Assembly (NCBI GenBank): GCA_029641185.1
Contig: JAPWGK010000010.1
Coordinates: 186,001 to 250,000, forward strand
Origin: Pseudofabraea citricarpa
Lineage: Eukaryota; Ascomycota; Leotiomycetes; Helotiales; Dermateaceae
DNA length: 64,000 bases
Direction of reading: 5' to 3'
In this document: piece after piece, positions 44,969 through 56,521 of the stretch
How positions within the stretch are numbered: the stretch's first letter is position 1
How the letters are laid out: every line of letters begins with the position of its first letter
Made by a program: the position numbers and the translations under genes
Notes under the pieces: model-generated
What the model saw: the letters and a program-made list of their open reading frames with translations, nothing else
Database searches by the model: none
Told to the model about the DNA's origin: nothing

Positions 44969-45946
44969 TTACTTGGCCACATCCCATAGATCTTCAGCAT
45001 TATATCTAAAAATCCTGTCTATCAAAATTTTGTCGTTGTTACACCATTCAAACACCTGCGACATGAAAGGTCGAATATCAAGGCCATCGAATCTGGTGTG
45101 TGGCCAGTCGGTAGCAAACACTATCCTATCCATCCCAGCAATTCTCAAGAGTTCCTTCGCAACGGGTTCTAGATCTTCAAGCCCAGCCATCGAGCTGATC
45201 CTGTAGGGTGCGGACATCTTTACATATGTGTTTCCCTGTTGAAGGAGATTGACAAGTGATTGGAACCCCGGTATTGAGTAAGGATCGCTTTCAAGCAAAA
45301 CGTCGGGTTTTGTTGTTCGGCTGGGCAGAATAGGATGGCCAAAGTGATCCAAGCAAACCTTTACACGAAGATTCGGCACAACTTCTTCCAATGCTGTGGC
45401 TGTGAGTAGAGGGACATACAATTGAAGCACCCAATCGAAAGGTCGAATGATGTCTGCATATTCTTGAAGCAGGACCTCAAGTTCTGTTGGATCCATCTTT
45501 CTTCCCACAGATTGCAGGTTGATTCTAACGCCTCGAACACCAATCTTGTGCCATTCCTTCAATTGCGACTCCTTGATTTCTTTCGGATCAAATGTCACAA
45601 CAGCCCGCCCACGCTCTGGACCTAACTCACGCAATGTATCTAGCATACATGAATTGTCGTTTCCATAAATTGATGGTTGAACCAGAACAATGTTGGACAT
45701 TCCAACACTCGATTCAAACTCCATAGCCTGGGAGAGTATATGTGGCTTTGGTACGTATTGTGCGCCTGCTACCAGTGGATATTTGCTCGGGTCGACAACA
45801 TGCATGTGGCTGTCCCATGACTTTGGAGGTATTCTACTGGTGAAATTCCTTTGCAGCGAAGTTACTGAACTGGGAGATATAGTAGGCTGGCTTTTGTGAA
45901 ACGTAGGGCGTATGGAGCGTCTAATGCCATATCTTGCAAAGGCCAT
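44969..45946 (-). CDS. Amidohydrolase 2 family protein (LigI/lactonase-like), 325 aa
   Basis: This is a TIM-barrel metal hydrolase of the amidohydrolase-related family that includes 2-pyrone-4,6-dicarboxylate lactonase. The first strand carries SWDSHMHVVDP (the HxH pair). The middle has VRGVRINLQSVG and VCLDHFGHP, and the end has IVFATDWPHTRFDG, the acid residue motif of the family. The substrate is probably a cyclic ester or lactone acid. I placed the start at the ATG before AFARYGIRRS because its context is better than the upstream ATGs (45964, 46024). The first 35 residues are then basic and Ser-rich like a mitochondrial presequence, which is inference. It is divergent from the sugar transporter and tandem to the citrate carrier. 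Confidence 0.83.
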   Translation of the reverse strand: MAFARYGIRRSIRPTFHKSQPTISPSSVTSLQRNFTSRIPPKSWDSHMHVVDPSKYPLVAGAQYVPKPHILSQAMEFESSVGMSNIVLVQPSIYGNDNSCMLDTLRELGPERGRAVVTFDPKEIKESQLKEWHKIGVRGVRINLQSVGRKMDPTELEVLLQEYADIIRPFDWVLQLYVPLLTATALEEVVPNLRVKVCLDHFGHPILPSRTTKPDVLLESDPYSIPGFQSLVNLLQQGNTYVKMSAPYRISSMAGLEDLEPVAKELLRIAGMDRIVFATDWPHTRFDGLDIRPFMSQVFEWCNNDKILIDRIFRYNAEDLWDVAK

Positions 45947-46210
45947 GATAGAAGCTTGAATCATAACTGTGGACCAGTTCTCGATGGGAAACCAAATTAG
46001 AGTAGAATTTGATCTGATTCTCACTCTTCAGAAAGATCAACTGGAGGTCGATTTGTTAGCCAGTCATAAAGTCGATCCAGGAGAAGTAGTATTGTAGGAA
46101 GCTCGTCGTCGCTATTTGTGATAGAACGAAGAATGGGGTGGTCTTGCAACAATCCCTGATTCTTGGTTGGAAAGACTCATATCCGACACCACTTTATTTC
46201 CATACGACAC

Positions 46211-46227
46211 CTCGGAAGTTGGCCGAG
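46211..46227 (+). promoter_or_regulatory. CGG-N7-CCG site 3
   Basis: CTCGGAAGTTGGCCGAG differs from site 2 by one base (A to G in the spacer). Confidence 0.6.
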
Positions 46228-46316
46228 TCTAACTGCTTTCGTCTAATGATAACTGCAAATGCGGATGTCTCCTTTCTGCAACCCGCTGTTTTGTCAAACT
46301 CGTCACGATTCCCCGC

Positions 46317-46334
46317 CTCGGTCAACTTCCGAAG
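46317..46334 (-). promoter_or_regulatory. CGG-N7-CCG site 4
   Basis: Read on the minus strand this is CTTCGGAAGTTGACCGAG. Its 15-base core CGGAAGTTGACCGAG is identical to site 2. Confidence 0.6.
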
Positions 46335-46403
46335 ACCTGCTTTCTGTTCCCTTGCATCTCTCAACAAAATTTGCCCTTTATTCTCTGCACTCTTGTCTAT
46401 AAC

Positions 46404-46420
46404 TTCGGTCGGCTACCGAG
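46404..46420 (+). promoter_or_regulatory. CGG-N7-CCG site 5
   Basis: TTCGGTCGGCTACCGAG keeps both half-sites and flanking T and A, but has a different spacer. Confidence 0.5.
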
Positions 46421-46660
46421 TGCAAGTAATGATAACCAATAAGTAGAATATTCAAGACAACACTAGTAGCATGGGGATGTGGAGATGTGGAGATGCTCAA
46501 TCTGGGGTACGGTATGGAGGCACTAACAAGTCAAACCACTACCCCACCCTATTCCATTATCGATATAAGACTGAGGGTATCTCCAGAACGCAACGTTTCA
46601 TTTGACTTCCATATTCCTGAAACTTTACAACACAGTAGAAGAAGTTTTACCAGTGTCACT

Positions 46661-48376
46661 ATGTTTGACATCAACTTTTACTACGTTTTCACAATTATCG
46701 TCATCGCTTCGGGAAGCATCCCCAAAGGTAATTTAAGATATGCGTCCGACTTCTACATTATCTCAATAATAACAAAATCATAGGTTATGATGAGGGAGGC
46801 TTCAGCGCCTCTATTGGTTTGAAGTCTTTTAAACATGACTTTGGTCTAACGCCGTCTCTCTGGGAGGGTAATGCCTCTGGCCTTGCGAACCGTACCGCAA
46901 ATATTTCGTCATTCGGTGTCCTTGGCGCAGCAATTGGTTCTTTGATTGCCCTTACACTTACCGACAGATTCGGCAGGTTGCGTTGCTGGCAACTCTTCGT
47001 GACACTTTGGGGCAGCGGCGTCATCATGCAGATTTTCTCTTCGGGGATCATCGGTCTTATCTTGTTTGCAAGGATTTGGGGAGGTTTGGGTGCTGGTGGA
47101 CTGACAGTCGTAGCACCTCTTTATCTTTCTGAGATTGCGCCGGCTAAAACCAGAGGCATGATTGTCAGCATTTACATGGTTCTTCTGCTTTCTTTCCTGA
47201 CGATTGGTAATTTTTTGCATGTCCCTGCCGGAATCTTCGCTGACCTCGCCTGCCAGGATTCTTTGTCAATTATGCAGCTAATGCCACGATGGCTTCTAAT
47301 GCCACCCAGTATCGTATCGTTCAAGCGGTCCCTCTTATGCCGGTCGGAATTGCCTTCATATGTTCCTTTTTCTTGCATGATACACCTCGATGGCTTGCAT
47401 CTCAAGATCGTGGCGACGAAGCACTTGCCGCCCTAGCAATGCTTCGCCGCTCGGGGAAAAATGATCATCGCCTTTCAGATGAGTACGAAGAGATTCAAGA
47501 ACAGATTAGGGTGCGGCAACAAAGTCTCGCGGGCGTCCCTATCTGGACAATCGTCAAAGAAATTGCTACGAAGCCGACTTACCGCAAGCGCTTCTTTTTA
47601 GGTGCTGCTATGCAAACCGTGGCTCAATGGTCTGGAGGTAATGGTATTACATATTATATACCACAGGTAAGTGCAGGACCTTCTCTTTGATTCACAGTCT
47701 CTGATCTAACAACTTGCAGATTTTCACTTACGCTGGGGTTGTCGGTACAAATACCTCGCTGATCACCTCTGGAGCATATGGAGCTGTGAAATTAGTTTTC
47801 ACGATGGTGTTCACCTGGGGTCTTGTTGACTTCTTCGGACGCCGTCGCTGCATGCTTACTGGTCTTGCTTTGCAATGCATCACTCATGTTTACATGTCAG
47901 TTTACATGTCCACATTCCTGAACTCTGGTAATAAGCCAGCATCCGATGCTGCCATCGCGTCCGTTTTCATTTACGCAGTTGGATGGTCCATCGGTCTCTG
48001 CACTGTTCAATACCTCTACGGCACTGAAATATATCCCACTCGGATTCGTAGTGTTTGTTATGCAACAAATATGGCCTTGCACTGGTTCTTCCAATTCGCC
48101 GTTGTCCGCGTAACGCCGAACATGTTTGTGAGCCTTGATATTTGGGGGGCTTATGTATTTTGGGCCATGGTCTGCGCCGTTGGTTTCGTCCTACTTGGCG
48201 TGTGGGCTCCTGAAACGAAAGGTATCCCCATGGAAAGGATGGAAGAACTTTTCGCTGGTCGTTGGTGGATGGGCTGGAATGCCAAGGTTGATATGACTGA
48301 TAGATTTCATCCAGACGGGGTAAACAAGCTGGATAGAAAAAGTCTGCCATCCACAAATGAGGAAGAGCTAGTTTGA
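46661..48376 (+). CDS. MFS sugar-type transporter, 518 aa
   Basis: Exons 46661-46727, 46784-47206, 47257-47666 and 47720-48376 join in phase. The 12-helix sugar porter family is recognisable by PKGYDEGGFS after the first helix, DRFGRLRCW in loop 2-3, the PLYLSEIAPAKTRG segment, and TEIYPTRIRS and PETKGIPMERMEELF near the end. It sits in the plasma membrane and probably imports a sugar, sugar acid or related compound by proton symport; the substrate is not shown. The start ATG is 46661, preceded by TCACT. Three CGG-N7-CCG sites in the shared 5' region link it to the amidohydrolase. Confidence 0.9.
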
Positions 48377-49529
48377 AATTCCACTAATTCTAGGTAGTTA
48401 ATAAATGTATGAGTTCAACAATTATTACCTTTCCCCTTTCCAAATATTGCTTCACAGTGGATCTTTGCTTAATAGCTTGTTGCTTGCTACGTACCTAAGT
48501 TATATATATATATAGGTAACTAGGTACCTATCTCAAACAAGCTTAGCGATACAAGCATAAATTATCGAGGTCCTTAATTTGTGTTTTTCATTCGTTGAAT
48601 TTTACATTTGAAGATAGGGTAGACTCTTGCCTTCTATATTTTGCAGACCTCGGCTGAAATTTCTCGATCCTGTGTCACAATAACACGCACGGCAACATGC
48701 ATCACAAAAAGGCAGTTTGATTGCACAAAAGGTTGCAGTGACGTGGAAATGACGAGAAACTACTTGAAATCCAAAATTGTGCGATCACTGAACTGAATGA
48801 AAGCTGCTGAACTATACTGGCCAAAGTGCATGGCATTGTAGTTAATGCTACCTGGGTACCTACGTTTTGAAATGAATCCGCAGCGAATATTCCAGATATT
48901 CTACTGTATATTCTGATGTTGATTCTACTGAATGATTCATGATTCGCTGTCGTATGGCTACATTTCGATCATTGAGAATAAGTAAACCCTTGTCTCATAA
49001 GCTTAGTACCACATAAGTCTCTTAAAAAGTCAAGAGCTGGATAGAACCGCTCGCTTCTTGCCGAGCAATATCAACACGTGATTATATATTTCCAATGATA
49101 TCTTGGTTTCCCATGAATCCTGAGGGCATAAAACGGAAAAATACTGCTGGTATTATATACATTCTCAACTAATAGGTCGATGTCTTGCGTCAGCCGGAAG
49201 TATACTGCATAATCCATGGCGTTTATCTCACATGGCATGCATGTTACGGCCGTACTGTACAGGCTGTAAGCTGACTTCGCATTCGCTACACCAAAAGAGT
49301 GGAGCCCCACCCCGCTTCCCGGACGGCAAGAACCTCATTCTGACCTCGTCCAACTTTAATAAATAGTTCCGTCAGCAAGATGAGGTTGGTGAGTACATAG
49401 CACACCCAGGAAAGCACGCTCTGAAGAGTAGTTGAGTGGTGTTTTCAGCCTTGAATGGCATGGCAGCGACGCCTCTTCAATAGTCCTCAACAAATCCACC
49501 GGTGGTTATTGAGTTGATATTGAAGAACC
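48377..49529. other. Intergenic, promoter of the DHA2 transporter
   Basis: A TATATATATATA run lies near 48503-48514 and a perfect palindrome CCACCGGTGG near 49497. No CGG-N7-CCG was found. No gene is seen. Confidence 0.5.
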
Positions 49530-51562
49530 ATGACAAGTGATGGAAACAGCTCTCCTTCGGGAGAATCTGTCAGTGATGGACTTCATCAGCCTCCGAATCA
49601 TGATATGACTGCTATGGAGAAGATCGATGAGCCGAATCTACCAAAATGGCGGTTGCTTCTTCTCGGCATCAGGTTGGTCTCTAGAACCATGAATGCGGGC
49701 CGTCTAACATGAGTCCAGTCTCTCTTTTGGTCTATTTCTCTCGCTACTTGATACGACGATTGTGGCAACAGCGTTATATACCATTGGAGTTGACTTTAAT
49801 AGCCTGACTACTGTCACCTGGGTAGCTCTAGCTTACACTGTACGTCTTGTCTCTTGTATGTCAAAAAAGTACGACTGACTTTTACAGCTATCCTACCTTG
49901 GTTGCGTCGTACTGTACGCTCGTATGGCAGATATAGTTGGACGTAGAGATGCGTATATCAGCGCATTCATCATTTTTTTCGCCTTTTCGCTCGGATGCGG
50001 CTTCGCTCAGACACTCAATCAGCTCATCATCTGCAGAGTATTTCAAGGCATTGGTGGATCTGGTCTGTACTCATTAACCATGGTCATCATTCCCGAGATC
50101 AGCAATCTGAATATGCGAAAATGGATCGGCGGTGCCATTGGCGCTGTCGTTGCAATGTCTGGTATTCTTGGTCCCCTCCTGGGCGGCATCATAACACATT
50201 ATACCACATGGCGATGGGTTTTCTGGATCAAGTTAGTATATTCCTCCTCGAAAAATTACTATTTACTAACGTCAGCAGTGCTCCTGTCGGTATCATTCCA
50301 ATGATATTTTTCTTCGTGGCGTGGCCCAAACCTGATCATATGCGACATGCTGAACGTCTTCCTCTTCGAGATCTGGATGTTGTTGGTTCCGTACTTTTGA
50401 TCGCAGCATCCGTACTTGTTGTTTTTTCTCTACAAAATGGGGGGATCGAGATTGATGTCTGGGACTCTGCACTTTTTATCGCTCCGCTCGTTATTGGGAT
50501 TCTGTGCTGGATCCTGCTCTTCGGGTGGGAAGTATTAGCCGATCGATATTGGCAAAGGCTTCTTACCATGTTTCCCCTCCGCCTTATCAAGAACCGCGTC
50601 TACTTTTCCGCCGTCATATCTACGATGCTTACGGGCTATTCGTATTTCGTAGTCGTTTATAGTTTACCTCTTCGATTACAAGTCGTTAACGGGAAGAGTC
50701 CCTTAGATGCGGGTGTGGCATTACTACCTATGCTTGGATCTACTGCGTAAGTTTCACAGTTCTTTAAGGAATTTCAAAAGTGCGGAGCATCATTCTAACT
50801 TGAAATTTATAATAGAATTGGAAGTGTCATTGGCGGTAGAATTTCAGGGAGAAAGAACCGAACCTTCTCAGCACTACTCGCCGGCTCGTGTTTTATGATC
50901 CTCGGCACAGGCTTGCTCTCAACTCTTGATAATACAGGATCAGTCCAATCGAAAACATACGGGTTTCTGGTTTTTGTGGGACTCGGATTTGGGTTGACTG
51001 TGTCAACATCCAGCTTAGTATGAGCGACGACCCTTCTCCATCTTGACTCAATGCTGACTTCTTCAAGTTATCTGCCACAGAATCCGAACTACAGGATCAT
51101 GGTATGCGCACCTTTTATCCCTCACAGAAAAGCAAGAAAGCTAATCAATACACAGCCGTCGCTCAAGGAATTGTAGCACAATGCCGCATTCTCGGTGGAA
51201 GTATTGGTATCGCAGCCTCAACTGCAATTTTAGGTGTCATGCAAAGAAGCGACCTGGATGGCATCGTAGACGAATCTCAACTCGCGTCCTTGTCGCACTC
51301 GTCTTCAATGCTCACCGAAACTCAGTTGGATGCTGTACGTCAAGTGTACTCGGATGCTTTCTCGAGGGATATGACGGTCTGTGCCATTATTGCGGGAGTT
51401 TGCGTGTTGGTTACGTTGGGGACGTTTCAGAAGAACCCGCTGGATATCGAGGAGAGGAGGAAAAAACAGGTTTTCAATGAGCGGGAGAGATTGAAGAGGA
51501 AGAGGGAGGCTGTGGGAAATGCGGAAACGAAAGAGAAGTTGCCTGGAAATTCGACGGTATGA
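49530..51562 (+). CDS. MFS DHA2-type (14-helix) efflux transporter, 573 aa
   Basis: Seven exons join in phase: 49530-49672, 49719-49839, 49888-50231, 50276-50746, 50816-51017, 51068-51101 and 51156-51562. Helix 1 has SLLDTTIVATALYTIG (the family's LDxTIVxxALP motif). A later loop has RMADIVGRRDAY, helix 4 has CRVFQGIGGSG, and helix 5 [25 protein letters not shown] is motif C of antiporters. The protein is a plasma-membrane drug-proton antiporter resembling exporters of fungal toxins. The C-terminal tail is rich in Glu, Lys and Arg. The sixth exon is only 34 bases. No biosynthetic gene cluster is present in the window. Confidence 0.9.
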
Positions 51563-53294
51563 AAAAATAGATTCGGGCTCGGAAAACTTTGTAGGCCTCT
51601 AGACTTCAGTGTTTACTTTAGTATCTCCTATCCCATAATGAGAAACGCGTAGTTATGAAACCAAAGCAGAGGAAGTGTATATGATTAATCAGTTCCGTTC
51701 GAATCTTAGAAAGATTTGCTTATTCCCTCGACACTAAGCCTTGGTCTTTTTGAACCTGCTTCCCGCATGTTATCCACATATTTGTAGACGATGAAAATTC
51801 AACAAAGCCAGAAATTACGAAATTACGAAATGCTACAAGTGAAAGAGGCAAAAATCAAAAAGAGCGAGTCCAAAAGAGCACATAATCACCAAAAGCAGCT
51901 CAAATAATTCATATTCAACCCATGAAAGTGAAAATGAAAGAACACTTGCTCTACTAGCCATTCCTCCTAAAGCAAAGTTATGTACATTGAGCACGGTTCA
52001 GCCAGAGCACCTCAGCAACAACACAAAACACCAATGTCCGGTTCAAGGAGGTTTTGCCTAGTCCAATGGCTAGAGTAGCTAACTGGTTATCTCTGGCGTT
52101 AAACATCCCAGCAAAACCTCATCAGAAAATCTAACAACCGTCTCCAAAACCGCCATGCACAACGTGAAAAATATCCAGAGGGCTAGATAAAAGGGGCAAG
52201 ACCTTGACCGCATGGAAAGTGCATGATATCTTAATCTCTGTTGTCAGGCCGTGTTTCGTTGTCAGCGTTTTGATTATCCAAATGCCTTCCATTTATTTGG
52301 AAAGGAAGATGCATGTTTATTTTAAACCACAAAAGCGAGACTGCGAGGGCAATATGGGGGCATATGTAGGTTGATTCGAATCTCCGTTGTCCATTGTTTT
52401 GGATAATTTGTGGAGTTTGCGCGACTTGGATTACACGAAACATGAAGAAAAGTCTAACGATAGTTGAATTAGCCTCCCTTCTAGAAAGAAGCCCCTCAAA
52501 TCTTGGGTAAGTAGATGGGTATGTATGTAGATACATCATCAGATAGCATGAGTTAAAATATCAACCTGCGTATCAAAAATCCGAGAAATAAATTTAGAAA
52601 AATAAACTCTCAATGCTTCTTCCTCCTTCGTCCTCACAGCCAATCACAATCTCGAAGACACCAGCCAATTAGTAGAAGATTCAGAATGCATACGAATACA
52701 CAAATCAAGTCAGAGACAGGTATATTTTTTCATAACCTTATAAATACCCTGCTCGTCCTCAGTCGGGCCATCTCTCCGATATTCATAGAATATCCAACAT
52801 ACCAGTCTCGCCCTAAAGACGGTTGCCACTTCAATGTCAGACTGCTAGCTGTACAGACCAAGGTAGGTAGGTAGTCTTCTTTCTGATGGGTCTTAAAAAC
52901 GGTAGGATGGAAATGGGTTTGGAAACTTGTTGCCATGGCGTATCTCGTTGTCAGCATCGTTGAGGTTTTTGCTTTGATTTTTGGAATGGTGCTGAGAACG
53001 GAGGAAGGGATGTTCATTGAAGTGACACTACCTGCTGAAGGCGAAAGAAAATCCAGCATAGCTCACATGCAGTGTGTCTGAATCTCAGCCATTACTGTTG
53101 ACTGATGGTGTACATTCTGAATAATCTGCAGCGAAATAGGATAAGATGTTATTTTGATAGACGTGGAGAAACCCAGCACTCGAAGGGATTGGGATTCAAC
53201 CAACTCCAAAGCTGGAAATAAACGTCGTTACCAAATATGTTCATTGAAAAGTAGCTATCAGACTAAACTACAAGATAAAGATACATGTGTATAT
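51563..53294. other. 1.7-kb convergent spacer
   Basis: The gene to its left and the gene to its right both end here. Several short frames (for example 52730-53059 minus) start at ATG but have no recognisable features. Nothing is called. Confidence 0.45.
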
Positions 53295-55293
53295 TTAGAA
53301 GCCCCGATCAGCGAGAATGACATCGGCTGCCTTCTCACTGAGCATGAAAGTCGGCACGACAGGGAACGCTCCAGGAGTTCTAGGGAACGCGCTGCCATCG
53401 ACGACTCTCAAACCCGTAGTCCCTCTGACGCGGAACTTGGAATCTAGCACGGCAAGTTCATCGTCGTCAGCACCAATCGCACAAGTGCTCGTGCCATGAT
53501 GTGACCACGTCTGGGTCCTGATGGTCTCCTTGACATCACAAGTGCGGCTGCCATCTACACACGGAAGAGTCTCGGAGAAAGGTGCGATAGGAGCTGGGAC
53601 AGAATCAAAGACGCGACGACCGAAATCTACTGCTTCGGCCATGGCTTGTAAGTCGGCTTCGGCGCCAGCATCGTTTCCTTCAAAGAAACGGAAGTTGATT
53701 TCGGGTACCTCGCGAGGATCAGCAGAGCGAAGGGTTACGGTTCCAGCATTGGTTTGAGGGTGGATCTTGACCATGGCAAAGCCGAAGGTGTTCGGTGGGT
53801 CTGATGGGACCGTGTTGACAGTTTGTGCTGGCCAGTAGCCACGGTAAGCACCGGGTGTGGCCCAGAAGAAGATGTCGCGTTCATCATAGACGGAGTTGTT
53901 GGATTTGAACATGACGGCGTCCAAGGGGCCAGTTGTGTATGGTCCGAGACCTTCATACCAGAGTTCTAAGCAAGGATCTCCTGGAGCACCGTAAGAACAT
54001 GCTGGAGCAATGCTGGTAAAGTTCTCTGATGCATCGGCTACAACACCGTACTCGGTATTATCTTGAAGATTACGTCCAACGCCAGGGAGATCGACTAAAA
54101 CTGGAATATCAAATTGTTCAAGCTCGTCTGCGGGACCGATACCACTGAGCTTCAGCAGCTGAGGAGTATTGAAAACACCACCAGACAAGATAACTTCCTT
54201 ACGAGCGAATGCTTGAATGGTAGTACCTTCAACACTAGCATTATATCTGGGATCAGCACTGTACATACTTTGCCCTTTCAGATACTCGATACCAATAGCA
54301 TGAGGAACAGTGCTATTCTTGCTTGTGTCAAAGAGGACCTTTGTGGCAAGAGAGTTGGTGCTGAGAGTAAGTTTGTTCTTTCCACCATATGCATTTGTTC
54401 CGTTAAGTGCTGCTACAACAGGATTTCTTGCACTAACTCTGTGCCCCTTCAAGTCCCGATGAGCTGGGAATCCAAATACGCCCACTTGTTTGTCATGGTC
54501 GACATCATTATTGTTCAAGTCGGCTTGGATGAGTTCGAAGATTTTGCTTGGGTCTTGTCCAAATTCTGCAGCTGTTGCTTCCAAGACAATTTGGGCATTG
54601 CTCTGGTTTTTCAACAGCTCTTCGTCATTGATAGATATGTCAAGGTAACCATCAAATCCATGACCAGGTGTGCCCTCAGGTGCGTATTGGTTATTTTCAA
54701 GCTTTATGAAGTAATTGAGCATGTTGTCGGAACTTTATAAAGGCCTCATTAGCCGGATATTCCATATGAAGGTGTCAACTCAAGTTGTGAACTTACCTCC
54801 AGGAGCTATCTCCAGTTACATTTGCAATAAAATCCCAATCACTATCGCTCGGGAGCGCAGCACACATTGCATTATGTGTACTGCAACCCCCTAGTGTGGC
54901 AGCCCGTGGGTAGTAGACACCAAGCATCTCAGCACCCTCAGGCGGATCCGTACCAACATAGAACTGGCCGTCGGTTGTCTTCCAGGTGAGATGGTCATAC
55001 TGCTTGGTGATCTCATCATCCGAGTGATACTTGACAAAGAAATCCCATCGCATGACAGGATCATTGTAAGCTAGGAAGAACCAGCCTGCAACATCTTCGT
55101 TCAGGTTGGTTCCCTGATCATCACCTGCTTCGAGAAGGAGTACTGAGGATCCGGCTTTGGCTAGATTGGCAGCCAACGGCCCTCCACCAGGACCGGAGCC
55201 GACGACGATGTAGTCATAAGTGACATTCTCGGCAACGACGGCAGAAGGGATGCTGAGGAGCGACAGAAGCGCGAGAGGCCAGAATTTCCCCAT
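53295..55293 (-). CDS. Secreted GMC oxidoreductase, 644 aa
   Basis: Exons 54797-55293 and 53295-54732 join across a 64-base intron. A signal peptide (residues 1-21, ending SAVVA) precedes YDYIVVGSGPGGGPLAANLA, the FAD-binding loop. GMC signature blocks follow: PRAATLGGCSTHNAM, then GGVFNTPQLLKLSGIG, and near the end WSHHGTSTCAIG with catalytic His 577/578. The second catalytic His or Asn, usual about 45 residues later, is not clearly visible in the PGAFPVVPTF segment. The enzyme would oxidise an alcohol or sugar and produce peroxide, outside the cell. Glucose-oxidase and aryl-alcohol-oxidase types are both possible. Confidence 0.88.
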
Positions 55294-56521
55294 GTTGCTC
55301 GCTTCCGGTGGTGCAAGTAGATCTAAAAATCGAAAGCTCCGAATTTCAGGTACTTCTCAAACAGGCACTGGGAGTGTCGTCCAAGGAAGGTGAAGAAGCA
55401 AAAACATCTGGGAATTTTCCAGATTTTATCAGCATGCAACAATCTGACATGGCATCAGCTGTGCATGCAGCTTGCATGGCCCTCGATTTGTAAACAGTGA
55501 ATAAAGCAGAGAGTTTGGTAGCATCCCCAGTTTCTTGCATATGGCACCGATATACGAGTTTATCCAGCGAATAGGCACTGGCGTACCCCTGAGGAGCTGC
55601 TGCCGTTGATGCTTGGCATAAGCATAAATTGACAACCAGGAACGGAGGTGTTCTTTTCGCCCCGCAATCTCCATAAGATGCCTACATCCCCGGCGGAGTC
55701 AGGGAAGATTAGGCAGGTCCGTGGTTGATATCCGGCATGGCAGCACGCTTTTTGCTACCATGAAAGCATCTGCCGTGATCTCGTTCCCGCATCTGGCACC
55801 GCGCCACCCATTACAGGGTCGCAATCAAGAATTCCAGGCCAGAGAATCAATTTATTCTTGACATATTGACAGAGCCTAAGCGACCGAACTTTATTTTCCC
55901 TTGGTACTCGTACCGTTGTCGGCCGATGGTGCCACATGTTTTCATGCACTTCTGACTTTTCTGGTCTTTTGGTAAAGGTTGTTTCCCTGCCATGACCATG
56001 ATTCGCTTCTCGCTCCGAGGCTCAATGGGACGAGCCGCTTTGCTGCTTCTTGGATATTTCCCTCCTGTCGGGCGTGTCCCAGCTGCAACCTCATCTTTGG
56101 TTGTTATGATGATTTTGTAGACAATCAAGAGTTGGTAATGAAGACATTGTGTTCAAGCCCGAAGTATCATGAAATTTTAAGGCGTATGATTGAATTGCGA
56201 TGAGGGGATAATCGATCAAGGACGCCGCGGACAGCCGAGAGTCCGGAAATGCCATCTGCTGAGTGATTTCTGGATGAGCTGTGAAGCGTTATCATTATTA
56301 GAACAGATGTGAACAAGACAATTAGTATTGAATGAATGACTCTCCAACAAGAGTATGAAACGACGTTGTGCATAAGGAAAGAGGGTTCATCTAGACATTG
56401 GACTCTTAAGGTTGAGCCCGCCCGGATCAATGATCCTCCGACACCCATCAGAACGCGTCGACCAAATCTTATCACTCAAAATCGCGTTGACGGGATCGTG
56501 AAGCAACTCACAACCCAAATC
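55294..56521. promoter_or_regulatory. Divergent promoter region (GMC and PSF2)
   Basis: 1.2 kb between two divergently transcribed genes. Short frames here lack gene-like features. Confidence 0.5.

Larger units (their letters stand above)
45947..46660. promoter_or_regulatory. Bidirectional promoter of amidohydrolase and transporter
   Basis: This 0.7-kb divergent region contains three CGG-N7-CCG palindromes, at 46213-46225, 46319-46331 and 46406-46418. A divergent promoter with shared sites argues for joint control of both genes. Confidence 0.65.

Noticed and set aside
52730..53059. 109-codon minus-strand ATG frame in the convergent spacer
   Set aside because: No domain, signal peptide or leader; it sits in the 3' region of two genes.
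49530..55293. Secondary-metabolite cluster around the DHA2 exporter and GMC oxidase
   Set aside because: No polyketide synthase, peptide synthetase, terpene cyclase or P450 is present within the window.
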